This document shows, piece by piece, positions 1-6,492 of a stretch of 7,367 bases of DNA. The translations under genes and the position numbers were made by a program. Where the stretch lies: assembly GCA_937899145.1 (NCBI GenBank), contig CALBPW010000110.1, positions 1-7,367 on the forward strand, written 5' to 3'. The first letter of the stretch is position 1, and every line of letters begins with the position of its first letter. The stretch is from an uncultured Bacteroidota bacterium (GTDB taxonomy: Bacteria > Bacteroidota > Bacteroidia > Bacteroidales > SZUA-534). The notes below the pieces were generated by a model. The model was not told the origin of the DNA, searched no databases, and saw only the letters and a program-made list of their open reading frames with translations.

Positions 1-40
1 AAGCTAGTGACTGGAGTTCAGACGTGTGCTCTTCCGATCT
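1..40 (+). other. Illumina TruSeq index adapter (sequencing artefact)
   Basis: Bases 7-40 match exactly the 34-base TruSeq index-primer/adapter sequence that ends in GCTCTTCCGATCT. Bases 1-6 (AAGCTA) occupy the index position and are the reverse complement of TAGCTT, which is TruSeq LT index 10. Genuine insert therefore begins at base 41. This is untrimmed adapter read-through assembled onto a contig end, not biology. Its practical effect is that an open reading frame appears to start at a GTG inside the adapter (base 24), so any N-terminus predicted there is false. Confidence 0.98.
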
Positions 41-41
41 T

Positions 42-1844
42 AAAGGTTTCATAATGGCGATGGATGCCGAAACGGGCAATGTGCGCGCATCATGCTATAG
101 CGGGTCGGCTGACATTTCAAACTTCTTTGGTGTCTATTCTGAAGCCGACCACCTGATAATTTCGGGCTACGATATGTCAACTGGCGCATTGCTTGTTTAC
201 GCCAACAAATCTGATTTGTCGTTCTACAACAGCGATGTTGTTTGCAATAGTTTCGGCTCTGTCGCTTCGCTTGCCAAACCTTTACAAGACGGTAACAGCT
301 TTTTAATCGCTAATCGGGGAAAAGGCACAACACCTTCGGTTTTGGGTGCGACTGAGCCGGTTACGTTAAGTTCTGCAACAGCATGGGGCATTGTTGCCAA
401 CAAATACAATATTATAAGTGCCAGCGCTGCTGAAACTCCTGAAAATTACGAAGTTGCAGTTTTAGCCGATGCTGAAAAAGGTTCAGTGTCAGGCTCGGGC
501 TATTATGCCGTCGGCTCAAGCCAGACAATAACCGCAACGCCGGCCACCGGCTACGTTTTCAGCACTTGGAGCGATGGAAACACCAATGCCGAGCGCACTA
601 TCAATGTGAATACCGATTTGTGCTATACAGCCATTTTCGCACCTGTCGATTATAACATTGTGCTTGCCGAATGTAGCAATGGCACTATTTCTGCCAATAT
701 CACAACTGCTAATATTGGCGACACCATCGTTATCAGTTCAACAGCAAGCGCAGGTTACGAGCTGAAACAATATTTTGTTGATGGTGACGCCATTACAAGC
801 AATACTTTTGTAATGCCGGCAAGCGATGTAACCATCAGCGCGACATTCAAACTTAGCAATGCCAACATTAATACCGCAATCTGCGAAAATGGCAGTGTCT
901 CAGTTGATAAAGAGGTCGCTCAAATGGGCGATACTATCACCCTTTCAAACAGTGTAAATACCGGTTATCAGTTTGTCAAATACAATGTTTACAATTCGGG
1001 AAATTCAGCCGAAAGCGTTGCAGTTAGCGATGCCAGATTTGTAATGCCGGCCTTTCCGGTAACTGTTTCGGCCGAGTTTGAAATTATGACTTTTGAGTTG
1101 ACGCTAAGCCTTAACAATGCCGAATTTGGCAGCGTCAGCGGAACCGATGTTTATGCTTACGGCAGCGAGGTTAAGATTTCGGCAACTGCCGCCGAGCATT
1201 ACCACTTCATCAGTTGGAACGATGGCGAAACAGCAGCCGAGCGCACTGTAAAAGTATTGAGCGATAGCCTATTCACTGCCACATTTGCCATCGACTCGTT
1301 CAACCTGACATTGGCAAGCAACAATGCCGAATATGGCAGCGTGAGCGGAGCTGGCGTTTATGCTTACGGTGCTCAAGCCGAAATATCAGCCTCGGCAGCT
1401 GTCGGCTATCAGTTTGCGCAGTGGAGCGATGGCAGCGCCGATTCAGTGCGCACTATCACCGTTGCAAGCGATAGCACATTTACAGCCGAATTTGTCGCTG
1501 TCGAAATTCCTCAAGATACAATTTCAGTTGTGCCAGACACGTTGCCGGTTGTGCCAGACACGTTGCCGGTTGTGCCAGACACGTTGCCAACAATTGCACT
1601 TGATGAGCCGGCAAACGAACTTGCAGTTTATCCAAATCCGGCATCTGAGTACATTTATGTGCAAACAACCGCCGAAAATTCAACCATCAGTATTTTTGAC
1701 ATTACAGGCAGAATTGCTATGATTGTTGAAAATTGCAACGATGTTATAATAGTGAACATCAATCAATTACGTAGCGGAATGTACATTGTCAGCGAAAGCA
1801 GCAACGGCAAAGTGCTATCGGTTAAACGCTTTAGCAAAAGATAA
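42..1844 (+). CDS. T9SS-sorted surface protein with InlB-B-like repeats (5' end missing)
   Basis: This is the C-terminal part of a secreted or cell-surface protein. The first complete genomic codon is at 42, reading KGFIMAMDAETG; the start codon and signal peptide are lost at the contig edge. About 130 residues of unrecognised sequence come first, possibly the end of a beta-propeller given phrases such as AMDAETGN. Five repeats of 65-75 residues follow (447-1493), with GSVSG, an aromatic-W-x-DG turn and a closing FTATF-like strand, as in the divergent InlB B-repeat family. A VPDTLP tandem linker comes next (about 1527-1589). The end (from about 1620) is a type A T9SS sorting domain with YPNPAS, FDITGR and GMYIV...KRF motifs. 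By family knowledge this domain directs export across the outer membrane and is usually removed as the protein is anchored. The ligand or activity is unknown. The gene ends at TAA and is followed by a strong hairpin. Confidence 0.88.
   Translation, partial: KGFIMAMDAETGNVRASCYSGSADISNFFGVYSEADHLIISGYDMSTGALLVYANKSDLSFYNSDVVCNSFGSVASLAKPLQDGNSFLIANRGKGTTPSVLGATEPVTLSSATAWGIVANKYNIISASAAETPENYEVAVLADAEKGSVSGSGYYAVGSSQTITATPATGYVFSTWSDGNTNAERTINVNTDLCYTAIFAPVDYNIVLAECSNGTISANITTANIGDTIVISSTASAGYELKQYFVDGDAITSNTFVMPASDVTISATFKLSNANINTAICENGSVSVDKEVAQMGDTITLSNSVNTGYQFVKYNVYNSGNSAESVAVSDARFVMPAFPVTVSAEFEIMTFELTLSLNNAEFGSVSGTDVYAYGSEVKISATAAEHYHFISWNDGETAAERTVKVLSDSLFTATFAIDSFNLTLASNNAEYGSVSGAGVYAYGAQAEISASAAVGYQFAQWSDGSADSVRTITVASDSTFTAEFVAVEIPQDTISVVPDTLPVVPDTLPVVPDTLPTIALDEPANELAVYPNPASEYIYVQTTAENSTISIFDITGRIAMIVENCNDVIIVNINQLRSGMYIVSESSNGKVLSVKRFSKR
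447..1493 (+). repeat. Five divergent InlB-B-like domain repeats in the coding sequence
   Basis: Approximate units are 447-641, 651-851, 861-1082, 1092-1292 and 1299-1493. Units 1, 4 and 5 share the pattern GSVSG, a Y-A-x-GS/GA turn, I(S/T)A(T/S)A, F-x-x-W-x-DG, a short (A/S)xRT segment and FTA(T/E)F. Units 2 and 3 are a second subtype in which W-x-DG is replaced by a longer insertion ending in FVMPA. Units 4 and 5 are also alike in DNA, for example CAATGCCGAAT followed by T/A-TGGCAGCGT, and a shared GTTTATGCTTACGG, which suggests recent duplication. Such repeats usually act as extended beta-rich stalks or adhesive modules. Confidence 0.8.
1527..1589 (+). repeat. 21-bp tandem repeat, three copies, encoding VPDTLPV
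   Basis: Three head-to-tail 21-bp units occupy 1527-1547, 1548-1568 and 1569-1589. They are identical except for the final base of the third (A instead of G). The unit length is a multiple of three, so each unit adds the seven residues V-V-P-D-T-L-P and copy-number change would keep the reading frame. It forms a proline-rich linker between the last beta repeat and the T9SS sorting domain. Confidence 0.93.
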
Positions 1845-1852
1845 AATTGAAC

Positions 1853-1897
1853 AAATAATCAGTCCGTCGCAATCGTGATGGACTGATTATTTTATTT
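1853..1897 (+). terminator. Strong hairpin, probable rho-independent terminator
   Basis: It begins 8 bases after the stop codon of the surface-protein gene. A 13-bp perfect inverted repeat pairs 1853-1865 (AAATAATCAGTCC) with 1880-1892. The stem continues inward with G-T, T-A, C-G, G-T and C-G pairs to a four-base loop at 1871-1874, giving about 18 paired positions. The 3' side runs into a T-rich stretch interrupted by A. A competing pairing of AACAAATAA (1850-1858) with TTATTTGTT (1892-1900) is also possible. It separates the surface-protein gene from the ABC cassette. Confidence 0.8.
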
Positions 1898-1951
1898 GTT
1901 TGCCTAATTAGATAATTGTTTGAATTTAAACCCGTTAAACCTATTAAACCA

Positions 1952-2842
1952 ATGGAAAATATAATCGAATGTCGAAATCTTACGCACTATTACGGCAAAC
2001 GTAAAATATATGAAAATCTGAGTTTTAGCGTTCCGAAAGGGAGAATTTTAGGCTTGCTTGGCAAAAACGGAACCGGAAAAACCACAACCATCAACATCCT
2101 TAGCGGATACCTGAAACCACGCTCGGGCGAGTGTCTGATTTTTGGCGAAAATACGATGACAGCGCCTCCTGCAATGCGCAAAAAAATTGGGCTGCTCATT
2201 GAGGGGCATGTGCAGTACCAGTTTATGAACATCGAGCAGATTGAGCGTTTCTATTCAAAATTTTACCCCAACCAATGGCATCGCGACGCCTACTACGAGC
2301 TGATGGCAAAACTGCAAGTTGCTCCACGCCAAGTAATTTCGCGCATGTCGTGCGGACAACGCTCGCAAGTGGCTTTGGGACTGATACTTGCGCAAAATCC
2401 CGAACTCCTTATCTTAGACGACTTCTCCATCGGTCTCGACCCGGGCTACCGCCGCCTGTTTGTTGAATATCTGCGCGACTACGCCCGCACCTTTAATAAA
2501 ACCGTATTCCTGACATCGCACATCATTCAAGATATGGAGCGACTGATAGATGACTGCATAATAATGGACTACGGCGGAATTTTAACCCAAAAACCCATCG
2601 CCCAACTGATGCAAACTTTCCACCGTTTTACATTTCAACTGCCCGAAAATTTCAAACTTAATATCGATGATAAACAATTGCTGCACCCTGCTGTTATCGG
2701 CAAAAAAGGAGAGTTATACTCGTTCCTAACACAAAACAATGTCGAACAATTGCTGAAGAAATACAACGTCCCATTTAGCAATTTAGTAACTGAAAACATG
2801 AACTTGGAAGATGTATTTATCGGATTAACAGGAAAATACTAA
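1952..2842 (+). CDS. ABC-2 type transporter ATP-binding protein
   Basis: This 296-residue cytoplasmic ATPase powers the membrane protein encoded next. I chose the ATG at 1952 (MENIIECRNLTHYYGK) because the ABC fold begins right there; an in-frame TTG at 1916 would only add a low-complexity FKPVKPIKP stretch. Visible motifs are Walker A GKNGTGKT (37-44), signature MSCGQ (132-136) in place of LSGGQ, Walker B LLILDD (152-157), D-loop SIGLDP and H-loop histidine H190. The residue after the Walker B aspartate is D157, where the catalytic glutamate normally sits. A domain of about 80 residues follows the nucleotide-binding domain, as in many exporter-type single-domain ATPases. It is the first gene of a three-gene cassette, with 60 bp before the permease. 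The substrate cannot be told from sequence. Confidence 0.9.
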   Translation: MENIIECRNLTHYYGKRKIYENLSFSVPKGRILGLLGKNGTGKTTTINILSGYLKPRSGECLIFGENTMTAPPAMRKKIGLLIEGHVQYQFMNIEQIERFYSKFYPNQWHRDAYYELMAKLQVAPRQVISRMSCGQRSQVALGLILAQNPELLILDDFSIGLDPGYRRLFVEYLRDYARTFNKTVFLTSHIIQDMERLIDDCIIMDYGGILTQKPIAQLMQTFHRFTFQLPENFKLNIDDKQLLHPAVIGKKGELYSFLTQNNVEQLLKKYNVPFSNLVTENMNLEDVFIGLTGKY

Positions 2843-2902
2843 TAATAATTATAAATCTTAAGATAAAAAAACGCCAAAACAAAACCCTATAATTTCCAAA
2901 TT

Positions 2903-3568
2903 ATGTTTAATATATTTTACAAAGAATACCTTAAAACCCGATGGTACAGCATTTTAATGCTTATTGCATTCTTGTGCTTTACAACATACGCCCTAATGCG
3001 TATCAATTATATTCTAACCATGAAGGGTGCCGACCATCTGTGGAACTTCTTGATAATGAAAGATGTAGTGCTTGTCGAAATTTTGGAATTTGTGCCACTG
3101 GTTGGAGGAATAATACTTGCATTAGTGCAATTTATGCCCGAAATGTATCATAAAAGTCTGAAACTGACGCTGCACCTGCCATTTTCACCTTGGAAAATGA
3201 TAAACGTAATGTTGATATACGGAGCGTTGGTAATGCTAATCGTTTGTGCTATAAATCTGATTGTTATGCTTTTGTATCTGCATCGCATATTGCCAATCGA
3301 ACTCTATTCGCGCATCGTGCTAACCACAATCCCTTGGCATTTGGCAGGATTGGCAGGCTATTTTCTTACAAGTTGGATTTGTATTGAACCCGCTTGGCGG
3401 CGGCGCATTGCCAACATAATAATCGCATCACTATTTATGTTTATCTATTTTTTGTCAACAAGTGCCGAAGCCTATAATAGCTTTTTGCCTTTGCTGACCA
3501 TTGCTACACTTCTAACATCAACTTTTAGTTGGCTATCTGTCGCACGCTTTAAAGAAGGAAAAGAGTGA
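2903..3568 (+). CDS. ABC-2 type membrane permease subunit
   Basis: This 221-residue integral inner-membrane protein has about six hydrophobic helices, near residues 15-36, 60-78, 101-126, 137-160, 169-187 and 193-213. The short cytoplasmic N-terminus (MFNIFYKEYLKTRW) is typical of ABC-2 permeases. A conserved-looking loop after helix 2 reads QFMPEMYHKSLKLTLHLP, which I associate with small permeases of Bacteroidales; that is from memory, not a search. It most likely dimerises and couples to the ATPase encoded just upstream. The 29 bases before the ATG contain no G, so no Shine-Dalgarno sequence is present. The next gene starts 61 bp downstream. Transport direction and substrate are unknown; export or an envelope-stress role is inferred only from the ABC-2 type. 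Confidence 0.82.
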   Translation: MFNIFYKEYLKTRWYSILMLIAFLCFTTYALMRINYILTMKGADHLWNFLIMKDVVLVEILEFVPLVGGIILALVQFMPEMYHKSLKLTLHLPFSPWKMINVMLIYGALVMLIVCAINLIVMLLYLHRILPIELYSRIVLTTIPWHLAGLAGYFLTSWICIEPAWRRRIANIIIASLFMFIYFLSTSAEAYNSFLPLLTIATLLTSTFSWLSVARFKEGKE

Positions 3569-3629
3569 ACTTAAAATTTGAACGAAACCAAAATCCCTAA
3601 CCCCAAAAATTTTAAACTCTAAACTTTAT

Positions 3630-4673
3630 ATGAAACACATTAGTCTGATAATGATATACATAACCGTAGGATTGCTTGCCATTTGGCAATTGCCATGGCT
3701 CATCAGCATACTCGCAGCTCAAAAAACAAATACACCTATGATAGTATATAGCACTTTAGCCGATAAATTTATAATCAGCACAACCGAGAATAATGGCTTG
3801 GCCGCAGTGCAAAAATACACCGATGAGAATGGTAACATCTACACGCAGGAGCAACGCGACAGCCTGCTTCCATTCCTTTACTGGAGGCAACTCACAGCCG
3901 ATGGGCGCATGCCCGACAGCATAAAAAGTCAGCATTTTTCGCCAACCGATATTCAGCGGCACCGCTTTACATTCCGTTCCACGCCAGCTACTGTAAATGC
4001 CAAATACCCGGCACTTTATCCGTTGCTCGAAAGCCAGTCAGGGCGTGTTGATCTTGAGATGCCCTCCGATGTCTTCAGGGTTAGTGGCTGCTGTATTGAA
4101 TTTATCGATATGAAAACCAATAAAATAGATACAGCAAAAAGCCGAAAATTCAACTTGGAATTCGAAAAATATAAATTTCAATTTCCTGCAGCACTTATTG
4201 CTGGCAATCCAACTACAAAAAAAGAATACGACGAAGGCTACTTAATGCTCGATTCCGGTAAAAAACTATTTCATTTTAAAATGACGCAAGGCTCACCATA
4301 TTTGCACGCAATCCCATTACCCGACAGCGTTTGCCCGAAACATATTTATGTTACCGAAGTCGCCGACCACAAAATGCTTGCGCTCTTCACCGATACAAAA
4401 AATCGTTTTTATGCCATTGAACCAGTCAGTTATCGGCTTTGCAAAATCGCAATACCGGCATTCAATCCTGAAACCGAACAAATGACCATCATTGCCAACC
4501 CAATGGATTGGACAATCCATGTTAAAAACGAAGTGAAATCGATCTATTATGCTATCAAAACCGATGATTATCAGTTTATTAGAAAAATGGAATTGCCAAT
4601 GTCTGAAAAAAAATTCCAAGGACTACATTTTACTTCATCAATCGACAAATATGTAAAACCACGTTTCAACTGA
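3630..4673 (+). CDS. Membrane-anchored DUF4857-like protein of the ABC cassette
   Basis: This 347-residue protein has one N-terminal hydrophobic segment (about residues 4-29) and no lipobox cysteine, so it is probably a signal-anchored protein with a periplasmic body. The segment from about 65 to 98 (ENGNIYTQEQRDSLLPFLYW, then a RQL stretch ending in GRMPDSI) resembles the DUF4857 family that in Bacteroidales sits beside ABC ATPase and permease genes. I recognise this by pattern, not by profile search. From about residue 203 on there are recurring strand-like units (GYLMLDSGKKLFHF, RFYAIEPVSYRLCKI, SIYYAIKTDDYQFIRKM) that look like beta-propeller blades. No catalytic motif is visible. Position and orientation suggest it is an accessory or sensing subunit of the ABC system, which is inference. 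The leader (3585-3629) is free of G. Confidence 0.75.
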   Translation: MKHISLIMIYITVGLLAIWQLPWLISILAAQKTNTPMIVYSTLADKFIISTTENNGLAAVQKYTDENGNIYTQEQRDSLLPFLYWRQLTADGRMPDSIKSQHFSPTDIQRHRFTFRSTPATVNAKYPALYPLLESQSGRVDLEMPSDVFRVSGCCIEFIDMKTNKIDTAKSRKFNLEFEKYKFQFPAALIAGNPTTKKEYDEGYLMLDSGKKLFHFKMTQGSPYLHAIPLPDSVCPKHIYVTEVADHKMLALFTDTKNRFYAIEPVSYRLCKIAIPAFNPETEQMTIIANPMDWTIHVKNEVKSIYYAIKTDDYQFIRKMELPMSEKKFQGLHFTSSIDKYVKPRFN

Positions 4674-4773
4674 ACAAGCCAAGAACCGAAAACTCTACTT
4701 TTAGTCCAATTCAAATTATCGCAAAAACAAATACTGCAATAGTAAAAAATTGTATATTGCCCCTATTAATCGA

Positions 4774-4793
4774 TAAAATCTGTTTCGATTTTA
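4774..4793 (+). other. Weak A/T-rich hairpin in the 263-bp intergenic region
   Basis: TAAAATC (4774-4780) pairs perfectly with GATTTTA (4787-4793) around a six-base loop. An overlapping inverted repeat pairs AATCGA (4768-4773) with TCGATT (4785-4790). The site lies about 100 bp past the DUF4857-like gene and 110 bp before the xyl promoter. It could be a weak terminator for the ABC cassette or a regulator site, but A/T-rich DNA forms such repeats often. Apart from this, the palindrome and the promoter, I see nothing definite in 4674-4936. Confidence 0.3.
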
Positions 4794-4882
4794 AATAATT
4801 GATTTTCAACACTATTTAAGATTGGATAAGATTTTGCTCGTTATGTTTTTTTGCCTAAAAATCCTTTTTTTGGGTTAAAAAC

Positions 4883-4894
4883 TATAGTACTATA
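4883..4894. promoter_or_regulatory. 12-bp palindrome, candidate operator of the xyl operon
   Basis: TATAGTACTATA is a perfect 12-bp palindrome. It overlaps a direct repeat of ACTATA (4881-4886 and 4889-4894) and the smaller palindrome ACTATAGT (4881-4888). It ends 7 bases before the -7 element, between the expected -33 and -7 positions, where a bound repressor would block RNA polymerase. A xylose-responsive regulator is a reasonable guess, but no regulator gene is in the window and the motif is A/T-rich, so chance occurrence is possible. Confidence 0.42.
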
Positions 4895-4901
4895 TAATTT
4901 A

Positions 4902-4909
4902 TAACTTTG
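4902..4909 (+). promoter_or_regulatory. Bacteroidetes -7 promoter element for xylBA
   Basis: TAACTTTG fits the Bacteroidetes -7 consensus TAnnTTTG exactly and lies 27 bases before the xylB ATG, predicting a leader of roughly 20 bases. The nearest upstream TTTG (4869-4872) is 29 bases away, longer than the usual gap to the -33 element, so a good -33 box is not evident. This may indicate a promoter that needs an activator. I found no other perfect TAnnTTTG in the intergenic region. Confidence 0.6.
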
Positions 4910-4936
4910 ACGTATTAATTAAATAAAATAAAAGCG

Positions 4937-6427
4937 ATGTATACATTAGGAGTTGACGTAGGAAGTTCGTCAGTAAAAGCAAGCCTTGTAAATATTGAGA
5001 CAGGTAAATGCGTAGCAACCACATTCTTCCCAAAAACCGAAGCTAAAATAATAGCCGTAAACCCGGGGTGGGCCGAGCAAGACCCCGAAAGCTGGTGGGA
5101 AAATCTCAAACTCTCAGTCCAGTCGATAATGAAAGAGAGTGGCGCAAACCCTGCCGAGGTTAAAGCAATCGGCATCTCATACCAAATGCACGGGCTTGTT
5201 TGCGTCGATAAGAACAAACAAGTACTCCGCCCATCTATTATTTGGTGCGACTCACGCGCAGTGCCATACGGCGAAAAAGCCTTCAATGCGCTTGGCGCAG
5301 AACAATGCTTGAGCCATCTGCTCAACTCACCGGGCAACTTTACAGCGTCAAAATTGGCTTGGGTGAAAGAAAACGAACCCGCCATCTACGAAAAAATATA
5401 CAAGATAATGCTCCCGGGTGACTACATCGCCATGAAAATGACCGATGAGATTTGCACCACAGTGTCAGGCCTGTCCGAAGGAATGATGTGGGACTTCAAA
5501 GAAAACAAACTCGCAACCTTCCTGCTTGACTACTACGGAATCGACCACTCGCTCATTCCCGAAATCAAACCTACATTCAGCGAACAAGGCAAACTGACAG
5601 CCAATGCCGCAGCCGAACTTGGCTTGAAAGAAGGCACACCAGTAACCTACCGTGGCGGCGACCAGCCAAACAACGCATTATCACTCAACGTGCTCAATCC
5701 GGGCGAAATTGCCGCAACAGCTGGCACATCGGGTGTTGTTTACGGAGTGAACGGCGAGGCCAACTACGACCCGCAATCGCGCGTCAACTCGTTTGCGCAC
5801 GTCAACCACACTGACGGCCAGACACGCATCGGCGTTCTGCTTTGTGTGAACGGCACCGGAATCCTGAACTCGTGGGTTAAGCGCAACATCGCACCCGACG
5901 GCATCTCATACAACGAGATGAACGACCTTGCAGCCAAAGCGCCAATCGGCAGCGCCGGCTTGAGCGTTCTGCCTTTCGGCAACGGCGCCGAGCGTATGCT
6001 GGGCAACCGCGAAATCAACTGCTCAATCCGCGGATTGAACTTCAACGTTCACTCAAAACACCACATTGTGCGCGCAGCGCAAGAGGGCATCGTCTTCTCA
6101 TTTAAATATGGTATCGACATTATGGAGTCGATGGGTATGAAGGTGAACAAGATTCACGCCGGACACGCCAATATGTTCCTGAGCCCTATTTTCCGCGACA
6201 CTCTGGCCGGCGTAACTGGCGCAACCATCGAACTTTACGACACCGACGGCTCAGTTGGCGCAGCAAAAGGCGCAGGCATGGGCGCAGGCATCTACAAAAA
6301 CAATACGGAGGCATTCGCTTCACTTGAGAAATTGGCAGTTATCGAGCCGAACCAATCGGCACGCCAAGAGTATGCCGACGCTTACGCGAAATGGAAATAC
6401 CGTTTAGAAAAATCAATGAGTAAATAA
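4937..6427 (+). CDS. xylB: Xylulokinase
   Basis: This 496-residue cytoplasmic enzyme of the FGGY carbohydrate kinase family uses ATP to convert D-xylulose to D-xylulose 5-phosphate, feeding the pentose phosphate pathway. The N-terminal phosphate-binding motif is GVDVGSSSVK, with D7 matching the conserved first-domain aspartate. Substrate-site residues include YQMHG (82-86, the M-H pair typical of xylulokinases) and WCDSRA. FGGY signature 1 is FTASKLAWVKENEP (135-148). The catalytic base is D242 in YRGGDQPNNAL. The ATP-site loop is AATAGTSGVV (259-268), and the C-terminal glycine-rich signature is DGSVGAAKGAGMGAG (437-451). The length is normal and all key residues are present. The start at 4937 places the kinase motif at residue 5 and lies just after a Bacteroidetes promoter element. 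It is first in the operon, 65 bp before xylA. Other FGGY kinases are unlikely given the xylA neighbour. Confidence 0.95.
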   Translation: MYTLGVDVGSSSVKASLVNIETGKCVATTFFPKTEAKIIAVNPGWAEQDPESWWENLKLSVQSIMKESGANPAEVKAIGISYQMHGLVCVDKNKQVLRPSIIWCDSRAVPYGEKAFNALGAEQCLSHLLNSPGNFTASKLAWVKENEPAIYEKIYKIMLPGDYIAMKMTDEICTTVSGLSEGMMWDFKENKLATFLLDYYGIDHSLIPEIKPTFSEQGKLTANAAAELGLKEGTPVTYRGGDQPNNALSLNVLNPGEIAATAGTSGVVYGVNGEANYDPQSRVNSFAHVNHTDGQTRIGVLLCVNGTGILNSWVKRNIAPDGISYNEMNDLAAKAPIGSAGLSVLPFGNGAERMLGNREINCSIRGLNFNVHSKHHIVRAAQEGIVFSFKYGIDIMESMGMKVNKIHAGHANMFLSPIFRDTLAGVTGATIELYDTDGSVGAAKGAGMGAGIYKNNTEAFASLEKLAVIEPNQSARQEYADAYAKWKYRLEKSMSK

Positions 6428-6492
6428 TTGAAAAACATCGCTTTGTGCGAATCAGTAAATAATTAATTTTTAAATAACTAAATTTTTAAAAA

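Noticed and set aside
24..41. GTG start codon opening the long frame through the first gene
   Set aside because: The GTG and the next five codons lie wholly or largely in adapter sequence, so the N-terminus is artificial and the gene is simply truncated at the contig edge.
1480..1683. Overlapping frames in both directions with repeated LCQTRC or ATCLAQP peptides
   Set aside because: These are alternate-frame readings of the 21-bp tandem repeat in the surface-protein gene, not genes.
1895..1922. Possible promoter for the ABC cassette: TTTG at 1895-1898 and ATTGTTTG at 1915-1922
   Set aside because: The second box has AT instead of TA at its start and the gap is short, so it is only a near match to TAnnTTTG; a promoter must exist near here but I cannot place it with confidence.
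1916..1951. TTG start giving a 12-residue N-terminal extension of the ABC ATPase
   Set aside because: The extension is low-complexity leader-like sequence (FKPVKPIKP) outside the ABC fold, and the ATG at 1952 gives the standard N-terminus.
2855..2864. ATCTTAAGAT, a perfect 10-bp palindrome between the ATPase and permease genes
   Set aside because: Short, A/T-rich, with no adjacent promoter element; such palindromes are common by chance in this composition.
3572..3580. TAAAATTTG before the DUF4857-like gene as a -7 element
   Set aside because: It has three rather than two bases between TA and TTTG and no suitable -33 box upstream; co-transcription with the permease is simpler.
4915..5385. 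Minus-strand open frame of 156 codons inside xylB
   Set aside because: It is antisense to a clearly conserved kinase gene, shows no recognisable domain, and arises from the codon pattern of xylB.
6419..6464. AGTAAATAATT repeated at 6419-6429 and 6454-6464, plus a TCGC/GCGA mini-hairpin at 6438-6450, between xylB and xylA
   Set aside because: The repeat is short and A/T-rich and the hairpin has only four base pairs, too weak to call a terminator or processing site.
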